DNA of 36,979 nt from an uncultured Megasphaera sp. (lineage in GTDB: Bacteria; Bacillota; Negativicutes; Veillonellales; Megasphaeraceae): positions 1 to 36,979 of the forward strand of contig NZ_UQBH01000026.1 of assembly GCF_900539295.1 (NCBI RefSeq). Reading direction: 5' to 3'. This document shows, piece by piece, positions 8,662-16,200 of this stretch (position 1 is its first letter; the number at the start of each line of letters is the position of its first letter). A model generated the notes under the pieces. The model did no database searches. It saw nothing but the letters and a program-made list of their open reading frames with translations, and had not been told where the DNA came from. The position numbers were made by a program, and so were the translations under genes.

Positions 8662-8700
8662 AAAAAAATACTGCTGACAATCCGAGGGGACTGTCAACAG
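8662..8700 (-). terminator. Intrinsic terminator after the exonuclease gene
   Basis: CTGCTGACA (8671-8679) pairs with TGTCAACAG (8692-8700), with one G-U in the minus-strand RNA, followed by TATTTTTTTA on the minus strand. Confidence 0.8.
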
Positions 8701-8703
8701 CAG

Positions 8704-9258
8704 TTACAGCGGTTTTAATTTTAAATTCGTCGCCCGAAGGAGCTCTTCCATAGACGATGCGCCGACTTCTTCAGCGGCTTTTAAGACGATATGAGCACAG
8801 GCCCGGGCGTCATCGAGGGCCTGATGATGCTGGAAGGAATAGCCCAAATAACCGGCAACCGTATCGAGCTTATGATTGGGAAGATCAGGCCATACGCGGC
8901 GTGAAATCTCGACCGTACAAGCATACGAAGCCTGAGGTTTTTCTAAATGATAGTACTTCAGCAGGCTGCGCAGAACACGTGTATCAAAAACAGCGTAGTG
9001 GGCCACTAAGATTCGCCCTTCTAAGTGCGTCCGGATATTGCCCCATAAGGCATCGAACTTCGGTTTATGGGCGACTTGTTCCGGCTGAATGCCGTGAATC
9101 TCGATATTTCCGGGATCGAAGACCATAAAGGGCGGCCGAATCAAGGTATATCCCTGGCGGACACACTGATCATCATTCATGGTAACTGCCGCCAGTGAGC
9201 AGGCACTGTTGGCGTATTTATTGGCTGTTTCAAAGTCGAAAGCAGTGAAATCAAGCAT
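8704..9258 (-). CDS. DnaQ-like 3'-5' exonuclease (DEDDh family)
   Basis: A 184-residue exonuclease-domain protein of the DNA polymerase III epsilon type. The first acidic motif is FDFETAN (Asp8 and Glu10). The last is HHQALDDARACAHI, giving the His and Asp of a DEDDh active site. Between them lie a conserved GIQPEQV segment and an AHYAVFDTRVL segment (the ExoII Asp). It lacks polymerase and BRCT domains, so it is a stand-alone exonuclease, perhaps for repair or RNA trimming. A TTG at 9279 extends the frame, but the ATG at 9258 has AAGGA nine bases upstream and fits the family N terminus better. It is divergent from the M48-type gene, with 85 bp between the two start codons. Confidence 0.87.
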   Translation of the reverse strand: MLDFTAFDFETANKYANSACSLAAVTMNDDQCVRQGYTLIRPPFMVFDPGNIEIHGIQPEQVAHKPKFDALWGNIRTHLEGRILVAHYAVFDTRVLRSLLKYYHLEKPQASYACTVEISRRVWPDLPNHKLDTVAGYLGYSFQHHQALDDARACAHIVLKAAEEVGASSMEELLRATNLKLKPL

Positions 9259-9272
9259 CTGATACCATCCTT

Positions 9273-9301
9273 TTGACAAAAACCTAAAATCTACTTACAA
9301 T
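9273..9301 (+). promoter_or_regulatory. Promoter of the YgjP-like gene
   Basis: TTGACA (9273-9278), a 17-bp spacer and TACAAT (9296-9301) on the plus strand, about 43 bp before the ATG at 9344, which is preceded by GAGG. Confidence 0.75.
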
Positions 9302-9343
9302 AAAATTTACCTTTTCATTATTTTATCTGTACGAGGTATTTCC

Positions 9344-10066
9344 ATGACTAGTGAACAATATACCTTTGCGGCCCAAGATCAGACTTTTCCCGTAACGGTC
9401 GTCCGCAAAAAAGTAAAAAATATCAATCTCCATATCCGAAACGACGGATCCCTGTTCATTTCTGCATCGCCCCGCGTTCCCTGGGCCTATATCGAAGCCT
9501 TCTTACAAAAAAAGAGCGACGTCATCTGCCGTGCCGTCCAAAAGTTAAAGGAACAGCAGCAAGAATACCCTTTCCTGACGCTGCGTGACGGCGAAACCCT
9601 CTTCCTTGCGGGGAAACCATACCGCCTCGACGTCCGTTTAGGACTGCACAATGCTATTCGGAGAAATAAGGATACGGTCTTCATGGAACTCAAAGAAGAT
9701 ACACTCCAAGTCCGGCAAAAGCTGTATCACCAGCTGCTGCAGAGCATCGGTGCCTCGCTTTTTTCAGCCAGTCTCCAACGAATGCTCCCCTTATTCAGGG
9801 AATACAACCTCAAAGAACCGATTCTCAAACAGCGAGTCATGCGCTCCCGCTGGGGCTCATGCATGCCTTTAAAAGGCATCGTTACTATGAACACCTACTT
9901 GGCCATTATGCCGGAGGATATCATTGACCACGTCATGCTTCATGAACTTTGTCATTTCATCCATCCCAACCATTCCCGCCATTTTTACGACGTCATGACC
10001 GTACGCATGCCCGACTGGAAAGAACGTCGCCAAAGCATGAACCGCTATCTGCCTTACTGCATCTGA
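9344..10066 (+). CDS. YgjP-like M48-type metallopeptidase (DUF45)
   Basis: A 240-residue protein of the YgjP/SprT-like DUF45 group. It carries the RSRWGSC motif (residues 167-173) followed by a zincin motif HELCH (His200, Glu201, His204) and a downstream HPNHSRHFYDVM segment that supplies the third zinc ligand. No signal peptide or membrane segment is seen, so it should be cytoplasmic. Members are predicted metalloproteases, and the substrate is not known. In other bacteria it sometimes lies next to restriction or DNA-related genes; here the divergent neighbour is an exonuclease. Its last 13 bp overlap the 3' end of the convergent binding-protein gene. Confidence 0.87.
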   Translation: MTSEQYTFAAQDQTFPVTVVRKKVKNINLHIRNDGSLFISASPRVPWAYIEAFLQKKSDVICRAVQKLKEQQQEYPFLTLRDGETLFLAGKPYRLDVRLGLHNAIRRNKDTVFMELKEDTLQVRQKLYHQLLQSIGASLFSASLQRMLPLFREYNLKEPILKQRVMRSRWGSCMPLKGIVTMNTYLAIMPEDIIDHVMLHELCHFIHPNHSRHFYDVMTVRMPDWKERRQSMNRYLPYCI

Positions 10067-11223
10067 TAGTCAGGCGGAATGGTCGCCGCCAGCGACGGCT
10101 GCCCGTCTTTAAAAGTTAAAATATAGACAGCCTTAATGGCATCGTGATTGGCATCGAGGGAAATCGTCCCGGTCGCCCCTTGATAATCGATGGTCTTGAC
10201 TAATTCCCGGGCAACGTCTGTCGGATCTCCTGACTGGCAGCGAGAAATGGCCGCCGCCGTCATCATAAAGGCATCGTAGCCGAGAGCTGCATAGCCGTCA
10301 GGCCAGACACCGTATTTTTCATAATAGGCCCGGGAGAATTGACGAGCAGCATCACTCGACTCATTCCCGGCATAGTGATCGGTGTAATAAAGATTGGTCA
10401 GATATTGAGGCTCAATATCCTTCTCCATTTTAAGGCTGTTCCAGCCGTCAGGACCGAGAAGGGGAATAGAAAGGCCTGCGTTTCTCAAGGTCTTTATAGC
10501 CGGAATCGTCCAGTCATCATACCCCGGAAGGTAAATGACATCGACGCCGGCGGCCTTCAACTCGGATACAGCCCGGGAAAGATCTCCGGGATCCGATACA
10601 TCGCGAAAGATTGGAACATCCCCGCCGCCGGCAAGAAAGGCGCTGCGGAAGTATTCGGCTAAGCCTTGAGCGTACATCTTATCGGGATAGTAGAAGACGG
10701 CAGCCTTTTCGGCATGGAGGTTATGGCGGGCGTAATCGGCCATGGCCCTCCCTTGAGACGCGTCGATATAAGCGGCGCGGAACATGTATTGATAGACTTC
10801 ATTAGCCCGGATATCGACCGTAATGTCGGGCTGTGTCCCGGCCGGACTGATAAGGGGAATCTTCACGGCTTCCACGTTGGGAATGACAGCTCTCGTACAA
10901 TCGGCAATATCAGGCCCGATGATGGCCGATACATGACGTACATTCAGCTGCTGAATAGCCGCAACGGCATCTTCCGGCTTGCCGTGATTGTCTACCGATA
11001 CCAGCTGTACCGGTTTTCCCAAAAGGCCGCCGCGCTCATTGACGATATCTTTCGCCAGTTCGATGCCCCGCTCAGTCGACGCCGAATAGGACATCCCCTT
11101 GCCGCTCAAGGCCAGGTTGGTACCGATGAGAACCCCTGTATACTGGCGGAAAAGCGTACAGCCGCCCAGTAAAAAGGCAGACAAAAATACAAACAGGACA
11201 AGGAACTGAACATTTTTTTTCAT
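10054..11223 (-). CDS. Branched-chain amino-acid-type ABC substrate-binding lipoprotein (orphan)
   Basis: A 389-residue type I periplasmic binding protein of the LivJ/LivK kind. The N terminus is a lipoprotein signal with the lipobox LLGGC (Cys22). The mature part begins V-L-I-G-T-N-L-A-L-S-G-K-G and later has IGPDIADCTRAVIP and ISPAGTQPDITV, typical of the family's ligand cleft. No liv permease or ATPase genes are nearby. It sits at the end of the parB-DUF4446-M23 gene row, 51 bp after the M23 gene, with GGAAGGAGGACTTTC before its ATG. It may work with a transporter encoded elsewhere or have a sensory or envelope role. The 3' end overlaps the convergent gene by 13 bp, leaving no room for a terminator between them. 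Confidence 0.87.
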   Translation of the reverse strand: MKKNVQFLVLFVFLSAFLLGGCTLFRQYTGVLIGTNLALSGKGMSYSASTERGIELAKDIVNERGGLLGKPVQLVSVDNHGKPEDAVAAIQQLNVRHVSAIIGPDIADCTRAVIPNVEAVKIPLISPAGTQPDITVDIRANEVYQYMFRAAYIDASQGRAMADYARHNLHAEKAAVFYYPDKMYAQGLAEYFRSAFLAGGGDVPIFRDVSDPGDLSRAVSELKAAGVDVIYLPGYDDWTIPAIKTLRNAGLSIPLLGPDGWNSLKMEKDIEPQYLTNLYYTDHYAGNESSDAARQFSRAYYEKYGVWPDGYAALGYDAFMMTAAAISRCQSGDPTDVARELVKTIDYQGATGTISLDANHDAIKAVYILTFKDGQPSLAATIPPDYQMQ

Positions 11224-11240
11224 GAAAGTCCTCCTTCCTT

Positions 11241-11275
11241 ATTTGAAAAAAGTCTGCCCGAAAATTTTTTCAAAT
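11241..11275. repeat. AT-rich inverted repeat between M23 and binding-protein genes
   Basis: ATTTGAAAAAA (11241-11251) and TTTTTTCAAAT (11265-11275) form a perfect 11-bp inverted repeat with a 13-bp loop. It ends on the first base of the M23 stop codon. It could be a weak terminator, an RNA processing site or an operator. Confidence 0.45.
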
Positions 11276-12285
11276 CAAGGCAAAAACAGTAACGGATTGG
11301 TCGGCGAACCGTTGACCCGCACTTCGTAATGGACATGAGGTCCCGTACTGCGCCCAGTACTGCCGGCCAGTGAAATAATGGATCCGGCCCGGACTTCCTG
11401 TCCGACCGTAACCAAAAGCATCGAATTGTGCCCGTAGCGGGTCACAAAACCGTTGCCGTGATCGATTTCAACGAGATTGCCGTAACCGTCGACCCAGCCG
11501 GCCATGGTAACCTTGCCGGCAGCCGTAGCCCGAACGGGAACGCCGTAGTCGACACCGATATCGATGCCTTCATGGAATCCGGAACCGCCGCCAATAGGAT
11601 TGCCGCGGTACCCGAATTCGGACGTAACCGTCCCCGTAACCGGCCAAATGGACGGCACGGTCGACGTGCTGTTCGGATCGCCGGAATTGACGCCGACCTG
11701 ATACATACGGCTGTTTTGCTGCATTTGCCGGACTTGTTGACCTGCCGTATCACTGAGCACGGTCTTTAAGGTAATAAAGCTGATGATACGAGCATTACTG
11801 CGCGTTTCCAAACGAGAGGTGGCCAATAACAGGTCATTGTAGCTGGCATTAGAAAGGTCCGGAGATTTCTTCTGTCCCCCTGCTACGCCACCGTCACCTT
11901 TTGGGCTGTCACCAACCCCCGAGCCTCTGACCATCTGCCGCAGCTCTTGGTCGAGGGCATCCATTTTATCCATCTTTTCCTGGAGAGATGTCGTCTTGTC
12001 ACGCATCAACTCCAGCTGCTGTTCGTGCAGTGCTTCCTGCTCCTTGGCCTGTTGGAGCGAAATAAATTCATAGATACCGACGCCGATGGCAATTACAATG
12101 AAAATTGCCGCAGCGGCCCCGATTCGTATAAACTTTTTATACTGCTCCGGCGTCACAACCAGTGGTTCCGTCCGGTCAGCCGTCAAAAAGGCCGGCCACC
12201 AAGCGGGTTTCTGCCCGCTCTTTACTCGCTGCCACCAAGATTGCAAGGCCTTCACCCATGGGTATTCCTTGATCTGGATTTTCAC
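11275..12285 (-). CDS. M23 family (LytM-type) peptidoglycan endopeptidase, membrane-anchored
   Basis: A 336-residue protein with a cytoplasmic N terminus, one membrane helix at about residues 52-75, a coiled coil at about 76-120, a Gly/Ser-rich linker and a C-terminal peptidase M23 domain. Zinc ligands are intact: His238 and Asp242 in GFHEGID, and the H-x-H (His317, His319) in GPHVHYEVR. It should cut or remodel peptidoglycan crosslinks on the outer face of the inner membrane. The GTG start at 12285 has GAGGGG upstream. It follows the DUF4446 gene by 13 bp and belongs to the parB operon, so cell-wall remodelling is transcriptionally tied to chromosome segregation here. Confidence 0.9.
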   Translation of the reverse strand: MKIQIKEYPWVKALQSWWQRVKSGQKPAWWPAFLTADRTEPLVVTPEQYKKFIRIGAAAAIFIVIAIGVGIYEFISLQQAKEQEALHEQQLELMRDKTTSLQEKMDKMDALDQELRQMVRGSGVGDSPKGDGGVAGGQKKSPDLSNASYNDLLLATSRLETRSNARIISFITLKTVLSDTAGQQVRQMQQNSRMYQVGVNSGDPNSTSTVPSIWPVTGTVTSEFGYRGNPIGGGSGFHEGIDIGVDYGVPVRATAAGKVTMAGWVDGYGNLVEIDHGNGFVTRYGHNSMLLVTVGQEVRAGSIISLAGSTGRSTGPHVHYEVRVNGSPTNPLLFLP

Positions 12286-12298
12286 CTTTTTCCCCTCT

Positions 12299-12829
12299 TT
12301 ATTCGTCTGTATCCTTCTGAACAGCCTGCATGTCGCCGCTGTAATTCAACGCGTTATCCAAGCTTTCCTTTTCTTCTTCACTCATGCCGTAAAGACACTT
12401 GCCGTCAACGATAGGTTTTGCAAAAATACGGGATTCATTGCGGCCATAGACACTGGAAAGACAGAATCCGTCGTTTTTCCCGTCGAGTACCGTAAAGGCA
12501 AAGCTTAAATTATTGCCGATGTTGTCAAAGGCATTGTATTTAACGAAGCCGATTTTACGGAAGCAGTGATTCTGTACAGCCATGATATCTTTTTGAGTCT
12601 GATGAATCAAATCCAGGGTCCCCTGCAAATCATGCAGTTTTTCTACGTCGTCCCGCAGCTTTGCCTCAACGCTGGTCCCCGTTTCATCCTGCATAAAAAA
12701 GGTATACTTCGTTTCTAATTTTTTGATTTTCCAGTGTAAAAAGGCGATATAGACGAGCAAAATCAATAAAAGAAAACCGCCCATACCGGCAAGTGCCATC
12801 GCAGCGACCTGCATGTCAACATTAAACAT
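12299..12829 (-). CDS. DUF4446 family membrane-anchored coiled-coil protein
   Basis: A 176-residue protein with one N-terminal membrane helix (about residues 8-31), a coiled-coil stretch (about 33-90), and a compact C-terminal part containing K-I-G-F-V-K-Y-N-A-F-D and LSFAFTVLDGKNDGFCLSS, the conserved core of DUF4446. The function is unknown. These proteins are repeatedly found directly beside ParB genes in Firmicutes, as here, 29 bp after parB. An envelope-linked role in segregation or division is a guess from position only. GGGAGGAACAAA precedes the ATG. Confidence 0.8.
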   Translation of the reverse strand: MFNVDMQVAAMALAGMGGFLLLILLVYIAFLHWKIKKLETKYTFFMQDETGTSVEAKLRDDVEKLHDLQGTLDLIHQTQKDIMAVQNHCFRKIGFVKYNAFDNIGNNLSFAFTVLDGKNDGFCLSSVYGRNESRIFAKPIVDGKCLYGMSEEEKESLDNALNYSGDMQAVQKDTDE

Positions 12830-12858
12830 TTTGTTCCTCCCGTAGATATACCAGTAGA

Positions 12859-13710
12859 TTATATATGAAACGAAGAAAAGGCCGGCCGCCCAGGGCCTTC
12901 TTTTTCTTCGATAAGTATCGACATCAGCCGTTCAAATTCAGCTTCTGACGAAAATGAAATTTCAATTTTTCCCGTTCCCGCCCCTTGCCGCAAACGGATG
13001 GAGACGTCGGTTCCTAAGGCCATTTTCAGCTTGTCCCGGAGCAAATCAAGGTGAGCATCGGGTTCCGGTTTCGGCCCGGCCTCAGCCATAAGCCGGCGTA
13101 CCAACGCTTCAGCCTTTCGGGCTGACAGCTCATGTTTTAAAATATAGAGAGCCGCCTGGCACTGCCTGTCCGCTGTCGGCAGCTGCAGCAAAGGCCTGGC
13201 CTGCCCCATAGACAGCCGCCCTTCGGTAATCAACCCTTTAATCTCCGGCGGGAGCTGCAGGAGGCGCACCATATTGGCCACATGAGAACGGCTTTTTCCC
13301 ACTTTCTGTGCCGTCTGCTCCTGAGTCAGGCCGAATTCCTCCATCAACCGCTCATAAGCCAGACCTTCTTCAACGGCATCCAAATCTTCGCGCTGCAGAT
13401 TTTCGATGAGGGCAATTTCCGCAGCTTCATCGGGGCTGTACTTGCGAACAATGGCGGGAATCAGTTTCAATCCGCATCGTTTCGCTGCCCGCAGCCGCCT
13501 TTCACCGGCAATGAGTTCATACTGACCGGGTCCTGACTTTTGGACGACAATAGGCTGAACTACGCCATGCTGACGGATGGACTCAGCCAGGGAATCCAAG
13601 GCCTCTTCGTTAAAAGAACGGCGCGGCTGTCGTGGATTGGGTACGATGCACTCGACAGCAATTTCAGTGATTCCTTCCTTTTTGACGGAATGACCGTCGC
13701 CTGCCACCAT
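12859..13710 (-). CDS. parB: Chromosome-partitioning protein ParB (Spo0J)
   Basis: ParB binds parS, loads as a CTP-dependent clamp and spreads to organise the origin region. The 283-residue protein has the N-terminal NPRQPRRSF segment, a GERRLRAAKR motif of the CTP-binding domain, ENLQREDLDAVEEGLAY, and the helix-turn-helix LTQEQTAQKVGKSRSHVANM that reads parS. I start at the ATG at 13710 because GAGG lies five bases upstream; a GTG six bases earlier overlaps that site. A perfect parS lies in this window at 21957-21972. No parA/soj is adjacent, which is unusual; the next gene upstream is divergent. An extended AT-rich region with a TATAAT (minus strand, 13749-13754) is its likely promoter. 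Confidence 0.95.
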   Translation of the reverse strand: MVAGDGHSVKKEGITEIAVECIVPNPRQPRRSFNEEALDSLAESIRQHGVVQPIVVQKSGPGQYELIAGERRLRAAKRCGLKLIPAIVRKYSPDEAAEIALIENLQREDLDAVEEGLAYERLMEEFGLTQEQTAQKVGKSRSHVANMVRLLQLPPEIKGLITEGRLSMGQARPLLQLPTADRQCQAALYILKHELSARKAEALVRRLMAEAGPKPEPDAHLDLLRDKLKMALGTDVSIRLRQGAGTGKIEISFSSEAEFERLMSILIEEKEGPGRPAFSSFHI

Positions 13711-13748
13711 GGCCACCTCATTTCTATCGTAATTATTTTTAGGTCTAT

Positions 13749-13754
13749 ATTATA
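13749..13754 (-). promoter_or_regulatory. Probable -10 box of parB operon
   Basis: TATAAT on the minus strand, 38 bp before the parB ATG. It lies in an AT-rich, nearly self-complementary stretch at 13743-13765. The -35 region is weak. Confidence 0.4.
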
Positions 13755-13825
13755 GTATATAGTCTATCACTCATTTAATCAAATATTTATTCGCTCATAT
13801 TTCCACCATTTTTGTGAGAGTTATA

Positions 13826-13834
13826 TGATATAAT
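13826..13834 (+). promoter_or_regulatory. Extended -10 promoter of the MetH-activation-like gene
   Basis: TGATATAAT on the plus strand (TG at 13826-13827, TATAAT at 13829-13834), 38 bp before the chosen ATG. The -35 is poor, as is common with extended -10 promoters. Confidence 0.5.
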
Positions 13835-13871
13835 AAGAAAAAAAATATCTCATTCAGAAAGGATGCAACAT

Positions 13872-14543
13872 ATGCCACTATTTACAGATCCACTACAAAA
13901 AATAGACGCTTCCAGCGTCAAAGAATATGCCCAGCAGCGCGGTGCAGAAGAGCTTTCCGACGACATTGTAAATGAAGCCTGCCAGCGCGTCATGGAATTG
14001 GCGAAACCGCAGGCCTCCTGCCAGCAATGCTTCTATGACAATACGTCCCGCATGGTGCTCTGCGACAACCCCTTTCCCGTCAACAGCCCGACGGTAAGCC
14101 GCCTCATTGAAGACTCGGCTATCGTCTTGATGTATGCCGTCACCCTCGGCGAAGGCGTAGAACAAGAAATCGATAAGCTCTTCATGGATAAGGAAATCAC
14201 CCGCGGTCTGGCCCTCGATTCAGCCGTAGCCGTAGCCACGGCAAGCTATACCAAGCAGCTCATCGATACCCTCGATGAAGCCAGTGCCGACAAAGGCTAT
14301 AAAGCCGCATGGATGATGAACCCCGGCACCGGTGACTGGCCAGTCGGCCAGATGGCCAATATCGCCCAGGCTGTCCACGCAGAACAGATGGGCGTCTCCC
14401 TCCTTCCCAGCGGCATGCTCATGCCCCGCAAAACGGTGGCCGGTATGATCGGCCTTAATTTTGCCGAAGCCGGAGGCTGCAGCTCTTGCGGCGGTTCCTG
14501 CGGCGGCTGCGCCATGTCCGGTCACTGCGGAGACTTAGACTGA
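13872..14543 (+). CDS. Vitamin B12-dependent methionine synthase activation-domain-like protein with Cys-rich tail
   Basis: A 223-residue stand-alone relative of the C-terminal activation domain of cobalamin-dependent methionine synthase, the part that binds S-adenosylmethionine and reactivates the corrinoid. Supporting segments are MYAVTLGEGVEQEID, the AAWMMNPGTGDWPVGQM stretch and LLPSGMLMPRKTVAGMIGL, which resembles the SAM-binding region. The tail is striking: Cys residues in CSSCGGSCGGC and then GHCGD, suggesting a metal or Fe-S site. In anaerobes such proteins can support a MetH that lacks its own activation domain; no metH is in the window. The first ATG (13863) overlaps the ribosome binding site AAAGGA, so I start at 13872. 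Confidence 0.78.
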   Translation: MPLFTDPLQKIDASSVKEYAQQRGAEELSDDIVNEACQRVMELAKPQASCQQCFYDNTSRMVLCDNPFPVNSPTVSRLIEDSAIVLMYAVTLGEGVEQEIDKLFMDKEITRGLALDSAVAVATASYTKQLIDTLDEASADKGYKAAWMMNPGTGDWPVGQMANIAQAVHAEQMGVSLLPSGMLMPRKTVAGMIGLNFAEAGGCSSCGGSCGGCAMSGHCGDLD

Positions 14544-14573
14544 TTTTTCAAAACTGAATATAAATTCCTATGC

Positions 14574-14608
14574 AAAGGGCCTGCCACTGATGTGGCAGGC
14601 CCTTTTTT
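14574..14608 (+). terminator. Strong terminator between convergent genes
   Basis: A perfect 11-bp GC-rich stem, GGGCCTGCCAC (14577-14587) with GTGGCAGGCCC (14592-14602), loop TGAT, followed by TTTTTT. Three A residues on the other side may allow some function for the convergent purA transcript as well. Confidence 0.92.
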
Positions 14609-14630
14609 GTTATAGTGTAATTCAGTTTAT

Positions 14631-15914
14631 TTAAAAAATGGTTTTAAGGATAATGGTCTGACTGCGGTTCGGACCGACAGAAACGATGCCCAGGGGTACA
14701 CCGACGAGTTCGCTGATTCGTTCGACGTAGTGACGGGCAGCTTCCGGCAGTTCATCATAGGACTTGCAGTCGGAAATAGACGTTTTCCAACCCGGCATAT
14801 CTTCGTAAATCGGTTCGACGTTTTCAAGGACATCGAGGCTGGCCGGATATTCTTTCAGCTGCTGGCCTTTATATTTATAGCCCGTGCAGATTTTAATCGT
14901 ATCCAGATCATCGAGGATATCGAGGCGGGTAATAGCCAAATAATCGAGACTGTTCAGCATGGCTGCATATTTTACGACAGCCGTATCGAGCCATCCGCAG
15001 CGGCGAGGACGACCGGTAACGGTACCGAATTCGTGACCCGTATTGCGCAGGTAGTCACCGATTTCATTGAGCTGTTCAGCCGGGAACGGGCCGGCACCGA
15101 CACGCGTCGTATAGGCTTTGACGACGCCGACGATGTTTTCCATGCGGCGCGGACCGACACCGGAACCGGTGCAGGCACCGCCGGCCGTCGGGTTCGAGCT
15201 GGTAACGAAAGGATACGTGCCGTGATCCAGATCGAGCATCGCAGCCTGAGCCCCTTCAAAGAGGACTTTCTTACCTTCACTGACGTAGAGGTTGGCCGAG
15301 TAGTTCGTATCCTTTACATACTGGCGGATTTGGTCGGCATAACCGAGGTATTCCTTCAACACTTCATCGTAATCGAAGCCTTGGCAGCCGTAATATTTTT
15401 CAAAGAGACGATTTTTCAATTCAATATTGCTACGCAATTTTTCAGCAAAAACATCTCGGTCCATAAGATCGCCGATGCGAATGCCGACGCGGTTGATCTT
15501 ATCGGCATAGCAGGGGCCGATACCATTTTTAGTCGTACCGATTTTAGCATCGCCCTTGATTTTTTCATCTTCTTCGTCGATGCGGACGTGGTACGGCATG
15601 ATGACGTGTGCCCGCGTAGAAATTTCCAGCTTGCTGATGGTTACCCCTTTTGAAGTCATACATTCAATTTCTTCGAGGAGGACTTTCGGGTTGACAACGA
15701 CGCCGCTGCCGATGATGCAGGTTTTGTCGGAAAAGAGGATTCCCGACGGCAAGAGGCGCAGTGCAAAGGACTTATCGTCAACGACGACCGTATGGCCGGC
15801 ATTGTTCCCACCTTGGGAGCGGATGACGACGTCGGCTTTTTGGGCCAAATAATCTACGATTTTACCTTTTCCTTCGTCGCCCCACTGGGTTCCGATTACC
15901 ATTGCTGTAGCCAT
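14631..15914 (-). CDS. purA: Adenylosuccinate synthetase
   Basis: PurA joins IMP and aspartate using GTP to make adenylosuccinate, the first step from IMP to AMP. The 427-residue enzyme is full length. The GTP-binding loop is GTQWGDEGKGK (residues 8-18), the catalytic His41 is in GGNNAGHTVVV, and GTTKNGIGPCYADK and GVGPRRMENIVGVVKAYTTRVG follow as in the family. AAGGGATG lies upstream of the ATG. It is a single-gene unit with an extended -10 promoter at 15960-15968. In many Firmicutes purA lies in the origin-proximal part of the chromosome, in line with parB and parS nearby. Confidence 0.97.
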   Translation of the reverse strand: MATAMVIGTQWGDEGKGKIVDYLAQKADVVIRSQGGNNAGHTVVVDDKSFALRLLPSGILFSDKTCIIGSGVVVNPKVLLEEIECMTSKGVTISKLEISTRAHVIMPYHVRIDEEDEKIKGDAKIGTTKNGIGPCYADKINRVGIRIGDLMDRDVFAEKLRSNIELKNRLFEKYYGCQGFDYDEVLKEYLGYADQIRQYVKDTNYSANLYVSEGKKVLFEGAQAAMLDLDHGTYPFVTSSNPTAGGACTGSGVGPRRMENIVGVVKAYTTRVGAGPFPAEQLNEIGDYLRNTGHEFGTVTGRPRRCGWLDTAVVKYAAMLNSLDYLAITRLDILDDLDTIKICTGYKYKGQQLKEYPASLDVLENVEPIYEDMPGWKTSISDCKSYDELPEAARHYVERISELVGVPLGIVSVGPNRSQTIILKTIF

Positions 15915-15959
15915 GTATTCAACATCCCTTCATGAGTTGCAAAATTAACAAACACTTAC

Positions 15960-15968
15960 ATTATATCA
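15960..15968 (-). promoter_or_regulatory. Extended -10 promoter of purA
   Basis: TGATATAAT on the minus strand, 46 bp before the purA ATG. The 15969-16100 stretch upstream holds a small AAAAGG/CCTTTT hairpin (about 15992-16008). I see no purine riboswitch. Confidence 0.5.
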
Positions 15969-16112
15969 TAGGCCTCGTGGTTATGCCACTAAAAAGGCCG
16001 GACCTTTTACTCCTTTTTTACGTTTTTTGCCTTACTTAAGCATAATTTTCACATTTACAACGGACTTCGCGTAAAAAGAAAGTCAGAATGAGGACTTGAA
16101 TCAACAATACAT

Positions 16113-16140
16113 TTGCTTATTTCAACAAATATTGTATAAT
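16113..16140 (+). promoter_or_regulatory. Promoter of the OYE-family gene
   Basis: TTGCTT (16113-16118), a 16-bp spacer and TATAAT (16135-16140), followed by a leader of about 55 bases to the ATG at 16201. Confidence 0.7.
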
Positions 16141-16200
16141 ATGAAAATACCAAAGAAAAAACTGAAATTCAATTTTTATTACCAAGGAGAGATTTTTACC

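Noticed and set aside
14730..15653. A 307-codon open frame on the plus strand opposite purA.
   Set aside because: It lies wholly antisense to a clearly conserved purA, has no family motifs, and the composition is that expected of an antisense frame.
15992..16008. A small AAAAGG/CCTTTT hairpin upstream of purA as a terminator or riboswitch.
   Set aside because: It lies upstream of the likely purA start site, is short, and no gene ends before it.
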